A DNA stretch of 44,350 nucleotides from UBA4717 sp045531795 (lineage in GTDB: Bacteria > Bacillota > Clostridia > Oscillospirales > CAG-272). Below the pieces are notes generated by a model, which did no database searches, had not been told where the DNA came from, and worked only from the letters and a program-made list of their open reading frames with translations. Position numbers and translations under genes: made by a program. Below, piece after piece: positions 9,007 through 16,385 of this stretch. The DNA is taken from NCBI GenBank assembly GCA_045531795.1, contig JAZSET010000018.1, positions 1 through 44,350 on the forward strand, read 5' to 3'. The first letter of the stretch is position 1. Each line of letters opens with the position of its first letter.

Positions 9007-9894
9007 ATGAATTATATTTCATTTCCCGGACTCGGAATAGGCGAAATGGCTATAAGCAAAATTGCTTTCAGTATCGGGCCTTTAAGTATCCGCTGGTACG
9101 GTATCATTGTGACCATTGCGATTATCTGTGCTTTCGCCTTTGCCTGCTTCAGAGCAAGAAAAATCGGCATAAGCTTTGATACTATGCTTGACTATGCAAT
9201 ATTTGTTGTTTTCTTCGGAATACTCGGTGCAAGACTTTACTATGTCGCCTTTTCGGGCGATACATATGAGTCGTTTATAGATGTGATAGCCGTGTGGAAC
9301 GGTGGTCTTGCCATTTACGGCGGACTTATTGCAGGTATTCTGGCTATCATCATTGTATCAATAGTCAAAAAGATTAAAATTTCACAAATGCTTGACGTTG
9401 TTGCACCATGCGTTATGCTAGGTCAGGCAATAGGCAGATTTGCAAACTTCGTAAACGGCGAAGCTTACGGATATAATCCCGACAAAATTGCACTTTATGA
9501 AAACAATATTTTCAGAATGGATATAAGAGCGGAAGGGGCAACTTTTGTCCGCCACACTCTCCCCACATTCCTCTTTGAGTCTGTATGGAATATTATCGGA
9601 CTTCTGATACTCGTTTTCATAATAGAGAAAATGAAAAAGTTTGACGGACAAAGTGTTCTCTTTTATATCACCTGGTATGGCTTTGGCAGAACGTGGATTG
9701 AAATGCTCCGTTCTGACAGCCTGTATCTTTCGGATATAAGAGTATCAAGTCTCCTTGGCTTTTTATGCTTTGTCGCAGGAGTTACTCTGATGATAATTTT
9801 CGGCTCAAAAGCGAAGAGAAAAAGGCTTGACAGTATTGAATACACGAGTATTTATTCAGACAACACAGACGACACCAAAACGGAGGAAGAATAA
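9007..9894 (+). CDS. lgt: Prolipoprotein diacylglyceryl transferase
   Basis: Lgt transfers diacylglycerol from phosphatidylglycerol to the lipobox cysteine of prolipoproteins. The 295-residue protein has about seven hydrophobic membrane segments. The family motifs are in order: IRWYG (about 28-32), GARLYYV, WNGGLAIYGGLIAG (about 97-110), and the GRFANFVNGEAYG signature (about 143-155, where the commonest form reads GRxGNFxNxE). The C-terminal WYGFGRTWIEMLRSDSL follows. A polar tail of about 40 residues extends past the last TM. The start is preceded by AAAGGAAG. The TAA stop shares its last base with the ATG of folD, so the two genes form one operon. Lipoproteins that would be substrates are encoded at 24043-25284 and 37731-38138. 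Confidence 0.97.
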   Translation: MNYISFPGLGIGEMAISKIAFSIGPLSIRWYGIIVTIAIICAFAFACFRARKIGISFDTMLDYAIFVVFFGILGARLYYVAFSGDTYESFIDVIAVWNGGLAIYGGLIAGILAIIIVSIVKKIKISQMLDVVAPCVMLGQAIGRFANFVNGEAYGYNPDKIALYENNIFRMDIRAEGATFVRHTLPTFLFESVWNIIGLLILVFIIEKMKKFDGQSVLFYITWYGFGRTWIEMLRSDSLYLSDIRVSSLLGFLCFVAGVTLMIIFGSKAKRKRLDSIEYTSIYSDNTDDTKTEEE

Positions 9895-10742
9895 TGGCAC
9901 AGATTATAAACGGTAAGGAAATTTCAGAAAAGGTCAGAGGCGATATCGCCCGCGAAACAGAAGAATTAAAGGCAAAGGGTATCACACCCGGACTTGCAGT
10001 GGTAATAGTAGGAAATGATCCTGCATCTGCTGTATATGTACGCAATAAGCACCGTGCCTGCGAACAGGTCGGTATATATTCAGAGGTACACGAGCTGCCC
10101 GAAAGCACTACGGAAGAAGAGCTTCTCTCACTTGTTGATAGTCTCAATGCCGACAATAAAATTCACGGAATACTCGTACAGCTTCCGCTTCCGAAGCACC
10201 TTGACGACAAGGCGGTAATCGAAAGAATTGACCCCACAAAGGACGTTGACGCTTTCAGTGCTGTGAATGTCGGCAAAATTATGCTCGGTGAATATGACTT
10301 TCTCCCCTGCACTCCCGCAGGCGTTATGGAATTACTTAAAGAAAGCGGTATCGACCCGGCAGGCAAGGAATGTGTCATAGTCGGCAGAAGCAATATCGTA
10401 GGCAAGCCCCAGGCAATGCTTATGCTCCACGCAAACGCAACCGTTACAATATGTCACTCACGCACAAAAAATCTCGCTGATGTGACACGCCGTGCAGATA
10501 TAGTTGTAGCCGCACTCGGAAAGGCTAAATTCATCACGGGCGATATGATAAAAGAGGGCGCAGTTGTAATTGATGTCGGAATAAACAGACTCGACGACGG
10601 AAAGCTTTGCGGAGATGTTGATTTTGATTCTGCAGAAAAGAAAGCCTCATATATCACCCCCGTACCCGGTGGCGTCGGACCTATGACAATAACAATGCTT
10701 CTTAAAAATACACTGAAAGCGGCACAGTTAAAGCTGAAATAA
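9894..10742 (+). CDS. folD: Bifunctional methylenetetrahydrofolate dehydrogenase / methenyltetrahydrofolate cyclohydrolase
   Basis: FolD interconverts 5,10-methylene-THF, 5,10-methenyl-THF and 10-formyl-THF in one-carbon metabolism, using NADP+ for the first step. The 282-residue protein has the family's normal length. The catalytic YxxxK is at 48-52 (YVRNK). HGILVQLPLP (about 91-100), DVDAFS, the Rossmann dinucleotide motif VGRSNIVGKP (about 163-172) and the C-terminal TPVPGGVGPMTITML are all intact. The one-base overlap with lgt indicates co-transcription. The gene ends about 50 bases before the strong promoter of the L21 operon, with no clear terminator. Confidence 0.97.
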   Translation: MAQIINGKEISEKVRGDIARETEELKAKGITPGLAVVIVGNDPASAVYVRNKHRACEQVGIYSEVHELPESTTEEELLSLVDSLNADNKIHGILVQLPLPKHLDDKAVIERIDPTKDVDAFSAVNVGKIMLGEYDFLPCTPAGVMELLKESGIDPAGKECVIVGRSNIVGKPQAMLMLHANATVTICHSRTKNLADVTRRADIVVAALGKAKFITGDMIKEGAVVIDVGINRLDDGKLCGDVDFDSAEKKASYITPVPGGVGPMTITMLLKNTLKAAQLKLK

Positions 10743-10795
10743 AAGCGTGTCAGCTTGATATAAACCCTTTTGCGAAATATATTTGAGAAAAACTA

Positions 10796-10824
10796 TTGAC
10801 AAAGCAAAAAAATAATGGTATAAT
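10796..10824 (+). promoter_or_regulatory. Strong promoter of the rplU-prp-rpmA operon
   Basis: TTGACA (10796-10801) and TATAAT (10819-10824) are both perfect consensus boxes, spaced 17 bp, with a TGG extended -10. This is the best promoter in the window and fits a ribosomal protein operon. Confidence 0.9.
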
Positions 10825-10829
10825 AATTT

Positions 10830-10900
10830 GCCGCATGAAAAAGGTCGCAAATCCCGAATGGGTACCTTAACAGCGAGACATAATGAAAGTGAGGTGCTTT
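10830..10900 (+). ncRNA. Ribosomal protein L21 leader
   Basis: The segment between the promoter and rplU contains AAAGGTCGCAAATCCCGAATGGGTACC, an AACAGCGAGAC motif and GAAAGTGAGGTGC. This resembles the L21 leader found upstream of rplU in Firmicutes, thought to be an autoregulatory binding site for L21. CCCGAATGGG can form a small hairpin, and the GAGGTG at the 3' end is also the ribosome binding site. Identification is by position and sequence resemblance. A covariance search with the Rfam L21 leader model would decide it. Confidence 0.7.
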
Positions 10901-10902
10901 TC

Positions 10903-11214
10903 GTGTACGCAATTATCGTAACAGGCGGAAAGCAGTACAAGGTTGCCGAGGGCGACGAACTTTTCATTGAAAAGCTCGAAGTTTCCGAAGGCGACACCGT
11001 TACCTTTGACAAAGTGCTTGCAGTATCCGCAAATGATTCTCTTACAGTCGGCGCTCCTTATGTAGAAGCTGCTTCTGTAAAGGCAACAGTTGTTAAGAAC
11101 GGTAAGGCAAAGAAGATCCATATTCTTAAGTACAAGTCCAAGAAGGACTCCAAGAAGAAGATTGGTCACAGACAGCCTTACACAAAGGTACGCATTGAAT
11201 CCATCGCGATTTAA
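10903..11214 (+). CDS. rplU: Large ribosomal subunit protein bL21
   Basis: This is a 103-residue 50S protein that binds 23S rRNA. The protein starts YAIIVTGGKQYKVAEGD, the family N-terminus, and ends HRQPYTKVRIESI. The start is GTG at 10903. An upstream in-frame ATG at 10828 lies inside the leader and would add residues unknown in L21, so it was rejected. GAGGTG (10891-10896) is a suitable ribosome binding site. It is the first gene of the rplU-prp-rpmA operon. Confidence 0.97.
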   Translation: MYAIIVTGGKQYKVAEGDELFIEKLEVSEGDTVTFDKVLAVSANDSLTVGAPYVEAASVKATVVKNGKAKKIHILKYKSKKDSKKKIGHRQPYTKVRIESIAI

Positions 11215-11234
11215 GCGTTAAGGAATGACTCTTT

Positions 11235-11591
11235 ATGACAAAGATAACATTCTTTACATCCGAAGGAGTTTTCTGGGGATTTGAGGAAACAGGGCATACA
11301 ATGTATGCAGACGAAGGAAACGACGTTCTGTGTGCTGCTCTTTCTTCTATGACAATGCTGATAATCAATACTATTGAAGTTGGTTTCGGCTCAAGAGTGG
11401 ATTACACAATTGACGAAGAATCAACAACAGTAAAGCTTATCGCCCGCTCTGCTCTTCCCGTATTTGAAGAGGATGAATGTATCCGCTTCGCGGTCAGCGG
11501 ACTTTTGGCTTCATATTATCATCAGCTTGAAGAGCTTATCGAGGAGTATTATGACTACCTCGATGTAAATGTTATAGAACTTGAACCATAA
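11235..11591 (+). CDS. prp: Ribosomal-processing cysteine protease Prp
   Basis: Prp removes the N-terminal extension of ribosomal protein bL27, an essential step in Firmicutes. The 118-residue protein shows the Prp catalytic dyad: His21 in the GH motif and Cys33 in the DVLCAALSSM motif. Length and position between rplU and rpmA are those of the family (ysxB in Bacillus). The substrate motif is present in the next gene. It ends 58 bases before the rpmA start. Confidence 0.95.
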   Translation: MTKITFFTSEGVFWGFEETGHTMYADEGNDVLCAALSSMTMLIINTIEVGFGSRVDYTIDEESTTVKLIARSALPVFEEDECIRFAVSGLLASYYHQLEELIEEYYDYLDVNVIELEP

Positions 11592-11649
11592 AACTCAAAC
11601 AAAAAATGCAAACACAAATAATCGAAAGGTATTGGAGGTGCAGCAAAGT

Positions 11650-11928
11650 ATGATCAGATTAAGCTTACAGTTTTTTGCTCACAAAAAAGGTGTTGGTTCT
11701 ACAAAGAATGGCCGTGACAGTGAAGCTAAGCGTCTTGGCGTAAAGCGCGCAGATGGTCAGCACGTACTTGCAGGCAACATCATCATCAGACAGAGAGGCA
11801 CAAGCGTGCATCCCGGTAACAATGTTGGTATCGGTAAGGACGACACATTGTTCGCTCTCATCGAAGGTACTGTAAAGTTTGAGCACATCGCAGGCGGCAG
11901 AAAAGCCGTTAGCGTTTATGCTGACTAA
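11650..11928 (+). CDS. rpmA: Large ribosomal subunit protein bL27 (with cleavable N-terminus)
   Basis: This is a 92-residue 50S protein near the peptidyl-transferase centre. Its first residues, MIRLSLQFFAHKKGVGS, contain the Prp cleavage signature LxLQFF/AxKKG; the mature protein would begin at Ala10. The rest (NGRDSEAKRLGVKRADGQ, IIRQRGTSVHPGNNVGIGKDDTLFAL, VKFEH) is standard bL27. The start at 11650 is chosen because GGAGGTG lies at 11634-11640. An earlier in-frame ATG at 11581 overlaps the prp end and has no ribosome binding site. Confidence 0.97.
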   Translation: MIRLSLQFFAHKKGVGSTKNGRDSEAKRLGVKRADGQHVLAGNIIIRQRGTSVHPGNNVGIGKDDTLFALIEGTVKFEHIAGGRKAVSVYAD

Positions 11929-11953
11929 TCAGTGATTTAGCTAAAAAGAAAAG

Positions 11954-11979
11954 ACGGTGTGATTATCACACCGTTTTTT
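11954..11979 (+). terminator. Intrinsic terminator of the rplU-prp-rpmA operon
   Basis: A 9-bp stem ACGGTGTGA / TCACACCGT with a three-base loop is followed by a run of T. Confidence 0.9.
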
Positions 11980-12042
11980 CTTTTAAAAAAGCCCTTTTTC
12001 GCAGAAAAAGCACCCGTAATTATTGTTTTTTTGTAATAACTA

Positions 12043-12071
12043 TTGCTTTTTTTATAAGTATATAGTATAAT
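12043..12071 (+). promoter_or_regulatory. Promoter of the leader RNA / CNNM transporter gene
   Basis: TTGCTT (12043-12048) and TATAAT (12066-12071) are 17 bp apart. The predicted transcript starts near 12078, about 230 nt before the start codon of the transporter gene at 12312. Confidence 0.7.
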
Positions 12072-12078
12072 TATAGAG

Positions 12079-12311
12079 TATATTATTGTGCGAAAGGAAG
12101 TGCATTTAAAATTATGGGCGAAACCCCTGCCCCGTGTGTGAACAGAGTTTTACTTCACAGATGTATTGTCTTTTTAAAGAACAAGACTCACAACACCGCT
12201 TCGCACGAGTGCATAGTAATCGACGCCGCATCAATGGAGCCTCCGTAGCGTATGCTATATGTAATCTTTAACTCATATAACAAAAGCTATTAAATTTAAA
12301 GGAGAACCAAT
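12079..12311 (+). promoter_or_regulatory. Long structured 5' leader (possible riboswitch or small RNA)
   Basis: About 230 nt of transcribed leader precede the CNNM gene. Pairings I can see are GTGCGAA (12089-12095) with TTCGCAC (about 12202-12208), nested around CGTGTGTGA with TCACAACACCG. Local hairpins are GGGC/GCCC, TGTGAA/TTCACA, TTGTCTTT/AAAGAACAA and TAGC-GTAT-GCTA near 12246-12257. I compared it by eye with the M-box, manganese, guanidine and 6S RNA patterns and none fits. The region also contains the small ORF listed separately, so structure and coding are competing explanations. Confidence 0.45.
12114..12248 (+). CDS. Possible 44-residue small protein or leader peptide
   Basis: An ATG ORF of 44 codons sits in the leader, downstream of AAAGGAAG (about 12093-12100) and of a near-consensus promoter. 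The predicted product starts MGETPAPCVNRVLL and ends VIDAASMEPP. It contains three cysteines and several histidines, with no signal peptide. I recognise no family. It could be a regulatory upstream ORF for the transporter gene or a chance reading frame in a structured RNA. Spacing from the ribosome binding site is somewhat long (about 13 bases), which lowers confidence. Confidence 0.3.
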   Translation: MGETPAPCVNRVLLHRCIVFLKNKTHNTASHECIVIDAASMEPP

Positions 12312-13619
12312 ATGACCAGCGACAGTATAATGTCGATAATAATTTTAGTAGTACTCGTATTGCTTTCGGCATTTTTCTCGGCAACAGAAACAGCATTTTT
12401 ATCATTTAATAAAATCAAAATGAAAACAGCCGCACAGGACGGCAACAAAAAGGCACAGAAAATCCTTGATCTGTTTGACAGATACGACAAGCTTATATCA
12501 ACAATACTTATAGGCAACAACATCGTAAACATAGCCGCATCATCAATAGCAACCGTCTGGTTTGTGCAGACACTTGAACTTAAAAACGGTGCAACCTGGG
12601 CAACAGTTGTTATGACTGTTGTGGTGCTTATCTGCGGTGAAATTACACCTAAGCGTATTGCAAAGGAAATTCCCGAAAAGCTTGTGTTTGCGTTCTACCC
12701 GTTTATAAAATTCCTTACAACTATGCTTACCCCCCTCTCATTCCTTTTAAATCTCTGGCAGACTCTTGTAACAAAGGTGTTCAAGTTTAAGGAAGAATCG
12801 GGAATGACGGAAGATGAGCTTATCACAATGGTAGATGAAGCACAGCAGGAGGGCGGAATTGACGAAGACGAGGGTGAGCTTATCCGTTCTGCAATCGAGT
12901 TCAACGATGTTGAGGTAAGAGATATAACAACACCCCGTGTTGATGTGTCGGCAGTCCCTGCTGATGCAACAATCGAAGAGGTGGCATCAGTATTCTATGA
13001 AACAGGATATTCCCGCTTGCCTGTATATAACGAAACCATCGACGACATTATTGGAGTACTTCACGAAAAAGATTTCTACTATATGCGTCACAAGGGCGTC
13101 AGTGACTTCCGTTCTGCAATAGGCAAAACAATATATGTGCCCGAGCACATTCAGATATCCGACCTTTTAAAGAAATTCCAGCTTGAAAAAGTTCATATGG
13201 CAGTTGTTGTTGACGACTTCGGCGGCACACTCGGCATATGTACTCTCGAAGATATCCTCGAGGAGCTTGTAGGTGACATCTGGGACGAGCACGACGAAAT
13301 TGTCGAGCAGTTCACAAAAACCGAAAACGGCTCTGTTATAGTCGATGCCTCTGCAAGAGTGCTTGATATGTTTGAATTTTTCGACATAAAGCCCTCTGAT
13401 GAAGACGATCTTCCCCAGACTGTAAACGGTTGGATTTTGAAAGAAACGGGACATCTTCCTGAGCCGGGTGAGATTTTCGACCTTGATAATATGAGAATCG
13501 AAATACTTAAGGCTGACAACAAAATCGTCGAAGAGGTACGCATCACAATCGTCGATGAATCCGTTGATGAAAACGACAATGATAAGACCTCTGACGAAAA
13601 AGAAATTACAGAAAAATAA
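12312..13619 (+). CDS. CNNM/CorC-HlyC family membrane protein (DUF21, CBS pair, transporter-associated domain)
   Basis: This 435-residue member of the CNNM/CorC family exports or senses divalent cations such as Mg2+. Some relatives are annotated as hemolysins, but that activity is doubtful. An N-terminal DUF21 domain with about four membrane segments (about 6-140) contains FFSATETAFLSFNKIK and GEITPKRIAKE. Next comes MTEDELITMVDEAQQEGGIDEDE, the linker typical of this family, then two CBS motifs (about 205-325; ITTPRVDVSAVPADA and VVVDDFGGTLGICTLEDILEELVGDIWDE). A CorC/HlyC C-terminal domain lies at about 340-415. An acidic tail ends the protein. The start has AAAGGAGA ten bases upstream. The gene appears monocistronic, with a promoter and long leader upstream and a terminator downstream. 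Confidence 0.93.
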   Translation: MTSDSIMSIIILVVLVLLSAFFSATETAFLSFNKIKMKTAAQDGNKKAQKILDLFDRYDKLISTILIGNNIVNIAASSIATVWFVQTLELKNGATWATVVMTVVVLICGEITPKRIAKEIPEKLVFAFYPFIKFLTTMLTPLSFLLNLWQTLVTKVFKFKEESGMTEDELITMVDEAQQEGGIDEDEGELIRSAIEFNDVEVRDITTPRVDVSAVPADATIEEVASVFYETGYSRLPVYNETIDDIIGVLHEKDFYYMRHKGVSDFRSAIGKTIYVPEHIQISDLLKKFQLEKVHMAVVVDDFGGTLGICTLEDILEELVGDIWDEHDEIVEQFTKTENGSVIVDASARVLDMFEFFDIKPSDEDDLPQTVNGWILKETGHLPEPGEIFDLDNMRIEILKADNKIVEEVRITIVDESVDENDNDKTSDEKEITEK

Positions 13620-13629
13620 AATATCCGGA

Positions 13630-13659
13630 ATACGGCTTCTTAAACGAAGCCGTATTTTT
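13630..13659 (+). terminator. Intrinsic terminator after the CNNM gene
   Basis: A 10-bp stem (ATACGGCTTC / GAAGCCGTAT) with a six-base loop is followed by five T. Confidence 0.9.
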
Positions 13660-13689
13660 GTATAATGTTCAGAAATTTCGATTATATAC

Positions 13690-13718
13690 TTGCTTTTTTT
13701 GCTTATTGTTGGTATAAT
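13690..13718 (+). promoter_or_regulatory. Promoter of the DivIVA-like gene
   Basis: TTGCTT (13690-13695) and TATAAT (13713-13718) are spaced 17 bp, with a TGG extended -10. A second TATAAT follows about 15 bp downstream, so a second start site is possible. Confidence 0.65.
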
Positions 13719-13779
13719 ATATGTTGATATAATATATAGTCACAGAAAGTAATATACTTTAACATAAAGGAGAATTGGT

Positions 13780-14685
13780 ATGAGTACAGCTCTCAGCCCC
13801 ATATTCAGAAAATCAGTAGGCGGTTACAACAAAAGCGATGTAAACGACTATATTGAGGAAATGAGCCTCCGTGCAAAAAAAGACAAGGAAGACCTCGCAG
13901 AAAAAATAGAAAAGCTCGAAAAGAAGCTTGAAGAAGCAGAAAGAAGAGCACATGATGAAGAAAAACGCGCAAATGATGCTGAAAAGCGCGATTTTTCCAA
14001 AGAAGCCGGGGCTTTTGAAGAAAAAATAGCCGAACTTGAACTCAAAGTGAGCGACGGCACAAACTTAATCGAAGCAAAAAATGAGCTTATTGCCAAGCTT
14101 GAGGGCGAACTCAGTGCAAAAAACGATGAAATTGATGCTTTGAAGAAGCGCGTTTGCGAGCTTGAAGAAGCAGAAAAAGCAGCCGCGGATAATCTCAGAA
14201 AAGCAAAGGAATATGATACCCTCAGCAAGAATATCGGCGAACTTATGATGAATGCAGGCAGCACCGCAGAAAAAATCGTAAGTGACGCCGGAAACAAAGC
14301 AACTTCCCTTATAAATGAAGCTGAAAGCAAACGGGCATATTGCCTCGAAATCCTGCAGAAATACACACAGAAATACTGTGACAAATTAAACGAGGTGACA
14401 CTCACAACAGCGCAGGAGAGACTCAACCGCATAAACCGGGAGCTAAAAGAGTTTGAAGCATCAATCTCACGCTCTGTAAATGATGCGAAAAGCAAAAATG
14501 AAACAGCTCACGAATACATAGAAACTCTCCGTACATCTCTTGACATCAGCCTCGATTCCATTCTCAATATGCCGGCAGACAGTTTAGAGGTACTTGACGG
14601 CAGCGAAAATGTCGAAGATGATGTTGAAAAGATGCTTGATAATTCTATAAGTAATATTCTGTCAAAGCTTGAAGACGCAGAATAG
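13780..14685 (+). CDS. DivIVA-domain coiled-coil protein
   Basis: This 301-residue cytosolic protein starts with the DivIVA-type N-terminus (PIFRKSVGGYNKSDVNDYIEEM, about 7-28). In this family that segment targets curved membrane at the division site or poles. Residues 30-150 are a long Lys/Glu/Ala-rich coiled coil. A second helical part (about 160-245) includes EKIVSDAGNKATSLINEAESK, a pattern shared with DivIVA/GpsB-like and SepF-neighbourhood proteins. The tail is acidic. AAAGGAG precedes the start. It is probably a cell-division or cell-wall growth organiser; the exact role cannot be named. A weak hairpin with a T stretch lies between it and the next gene. Confidence 0.8.
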   Translation: MSTALSPIFRKSVGGYNKSDVNDYIEEMSLRAKKDKEDLAEKIEKLEKKLEEAERRAHDEEKRANDAEKRDFSKEAGAFEEKIAELELKVSDGTNLIEAKNELIAKLEGELSAKNDEIDALKKRVCELEEAEKAAADNLRKAKEYDTLSKNIGELMMNAGSTAEKIVSDAGNKATSLINEAESKRAYCLEILQKYTQKYCDKLNEVTLTTAQERLNRINRELKEFEASISRSVNDAKSKNETAHEYIETLRTSLDISLDSILNMPADSLEVLDGSENVEDDVEKMLDNSISNILSKLEDAE

Positions 14686-14698
14686 TGAGTCGCAAAAT

Positions 14699-14719
14699 CA
14701 AGGCAGAGGCCTTTTTGAT
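14699..14719 (+). terminator. Weak terminator or attenuator between the DivIVA-like gene and the HTH regulator
   Basis: ATCAAGGC and GCCTTTTTGAT flank AGAG, giving a short GGC/GCC stem extended by A-T pairs and a five-T run. It could reduce read-through into the regulator gene rather than stop it. Confidence 0.4.
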
Positions 14720-14736
14720 AAAAAGCGGTGATTTAA

Positions 14737-15654
14737 GTGATAAAATCAAAGAATGAAAGTCTCAGTCGGGTCGGAACAAGAATAAAAGCTATACGCAAAA
14801 ACAAAAAAATAACGCAAAGCGAACTTGCGGGAGAAAGCATTACAAGAAATATGCTGAGCCGTATAGAAAACGGACTTGCACTTCCCTCTCTGCAAACACT
14901 TGTATATATTGCAGACAGACTCTCTGTACCGGTGTCAGCGCTTCTTGACGACACCTTTTTGTCGGACTACACAATAGCAGAAGCGGTCAGAAAAGCCCAC
15001 GGATATATGAAAGAGGGGCTTTTTGACAAGGCACTTGAGGTAATACAAAGCAAAGACATTCCCGAAAGTGATGAGACAACACTTATTGCGATTGAATGTA
15101 ATCTTGCTCTTGCGGCAGAAAAAGCCAGACAGGGGAACTTTTTTGAAGCATACAGAAATTTCGCGCAGGCAGAAGAAAAGGAAGAGTGCACTGTATATTC
15201 CACTGCAGGCAGCACATATATTTCAAGTCTTTACAGATCAGTAGCCTCATATATGCTCCCTCTTGATGAGGGTGAAAAGAAAACAAAACCGAAATTCGAT
15301 AAATATATAGATTTCTATATTTACCTAAGGCTTATTGACCTGTTTGATAACGGACAAATCGTAAAAGCGGTAAATCTTGCTGCACTTTGCGAAATAGAAG
15401 ACCGAATACTGTCAACTCATATAGCCGCCACCCTTGATATGGCAAACGGAAAATATACCTCAGCTGCATCAAAGCTCAGACAAATAGTTGAATATGAGGA
15501 AAAATCGCCGACTCCGCACGGCTCACTTATGCTTTACCGGATTTACGGAGAGCTTGAAATGTGCGCCAAAAGCGAGGGGGATTATGTCCTTGCATACACT
15601 TATAAGGAAGAAAAATTAAAGCTTTATTCCAAAATGTCGGGAATCAAGCTGTAA
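14737..15654 (+). CDS. XRE-family HTH regulator with TPR-like C-terminal domain
   Basis: This 305-residue transcription factor has an N-terminal helix-turn-helix (about 12-70). Recognition features are IRKNKKITQSELAG, NMLSRIENG and ALPSLQTLVYIADRLSVPVSALL. The rest consists of helical repeats of TPR type (about 80-300; e.g. GYMKEGLFDKALEVIQ and ECNLALAAEKARQGNFFEAYRNF). This architecture is like the Rgg/PlcR/RapA-type peptide-sensing regulators of Firmicutes, but no peptide gene was recognised nearby. The start is GTG with AGCGGTG upstream. The gene is followed after 12 bases by ispF, so the two are probably co-transcribed. The target is unknown. Confidence 0.82.
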   Translation: MIKSKNESLSRVGTRIKAIRKNKKITQSELAGESITRNMLSRIENGLALPSLQTLVYIADRLSVPVSALLDDTFLSDYTIAEAVRKAHGYMKEGLFDKALEVIQSKDIPESDETTLIAIECNLALAAEKARQGNFFEAYRNFAQAEEKEECTVYSTAGSTYISSLYRSVASYMLPLDEGEKKTKPKFDKYIDFYIYLRLIDLFDNGQIVKAVNLAALCEIEDRILSTHIAATLDMANGKYTSAASKLRQIVEYEEKSPTPHGSLMLYRIYGELEMCAKSEGDYVLAYTYKEEKLKLYSKMSGIKL

Positions 15655-15666
15655 CACGGAGTTATT

Positions 15667-16152
15667 ATGAATATACGAATCGGTCACGGATACGACCTGC
15701 ATAAGCTGGTTGAAAACAGGCGTCTTATCCTCGGCGGAGTGTGCATTCCGTATGATCTCGGTCTGCTCGGTCACTCTGACGCAGATGTGCTATGCCACGC
15801 CGTTATGGACGCAGTGCTCGGCGCACTTGCTCTTGGCGACATCGGACGGCACTTTCCGGACAACGACAACAAGTATAAGGATATTGACAGCACAAAGCTG
15901 TGCGAAGCAGTCTGTGATTTAATGGCAGAAAGCAATATGCAAATCGGTAATATGGACATAACCGTTATCGCGCAACGCCCGAAGCTCTCACCGTACATTG
16001 ATGAAATGCGAAAAAACCTCGCCCGGATATTTGGCTGCGGCATTTCGCAGATAAACATCAAAGCAACCACAGAGGAGGGGCTGGGTGCAACAGGCGAGGG
16101 CCTTGCAATATCGGCTCACGCAGTAGTGCTTTTGCGTGATAAATCTATGTGA
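15667..16152 (+). CDS. ispF: 2-C-methyl-D-erythritol 2,4-cyclodiphosphate synthase
   Basis: IspF is the fifth enzyme of the MEP isoprenoid pathway and makes the cyclic diphosphate with release of CMP. The 161-residue protein has the family length. Zinc ligands are visible at Asp10 and His12 (GHGYDLHKL) and His44 (DVLCHAVMDA). LLGHSDAD, DIGRHFPDND and the C-terminal IKATTEEGLGATGEGLAISAHA motif are intact. It sits 12 bases after the HTH gene. No other MEP gene is nearby. Confidence 0.97.
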   Translation: MNIRIGHGYDLHKLVENRRLILGGVCIPYDLGLLGHSDADVLCHAVMDAVLGALALGDIGRHFPDNDNKYKDIDSTKLCEAVCDLMAESNMQIGNMDITVIAQRPKLSPYIDEMRKNLARIFGCGISQINIKATTEEGLGATGEGLAISAHAVVLLRDKSM

Positions 16153-16385
16153 AGTGAATACACACCGCAGTTATACTGTTATATCCTTTATTTTATCTTC
16201 CCTCTGCGGTGCACACACACGAAGCTTCACATTACATAATATGAAAAAAAACAAAGTTTGCCCTGACAGAAAAAAACGCACGGACACATAATCTGACAAA
16301 TATTGCGTTTTTTATAAAAAAACAAACGACAAGCAAAGCAAAAGAGTAATAAATACAAATAATAATTTTTTAAGGAGCTATAGAA
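16153..16385 (+). other. Non-coding spacer with two inverted repeats
   Basis: CACCGCAG (16163-16170) pairs with CTGCGGTG (16204-16211) across 33 bases. AAAAAACGCA (16271-16280) pairs with TGCGTTTTTT (16303-16312) across 22 bases; the latter ends in a T run and could terminate ispF transcription. No gene is supported. The rpe ribosome binding site AAGGAG (about 16371-16376) closes the spacer. Confidence 0.45.

Noticed and set aside
12079..12311. 6S RNA, M-box or other known riboswitch
   Set aside because: I compared the visible stems and conserved strings and none matched; retained only as an unclassified structured leader.
13848..14495. 215-codon minus-strand ORF opposite the DivIVA-like gene
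   Set aside because: Serine-rich low-complexity translation of the antisense of a coiled coil; no ribosome binding site or family match.
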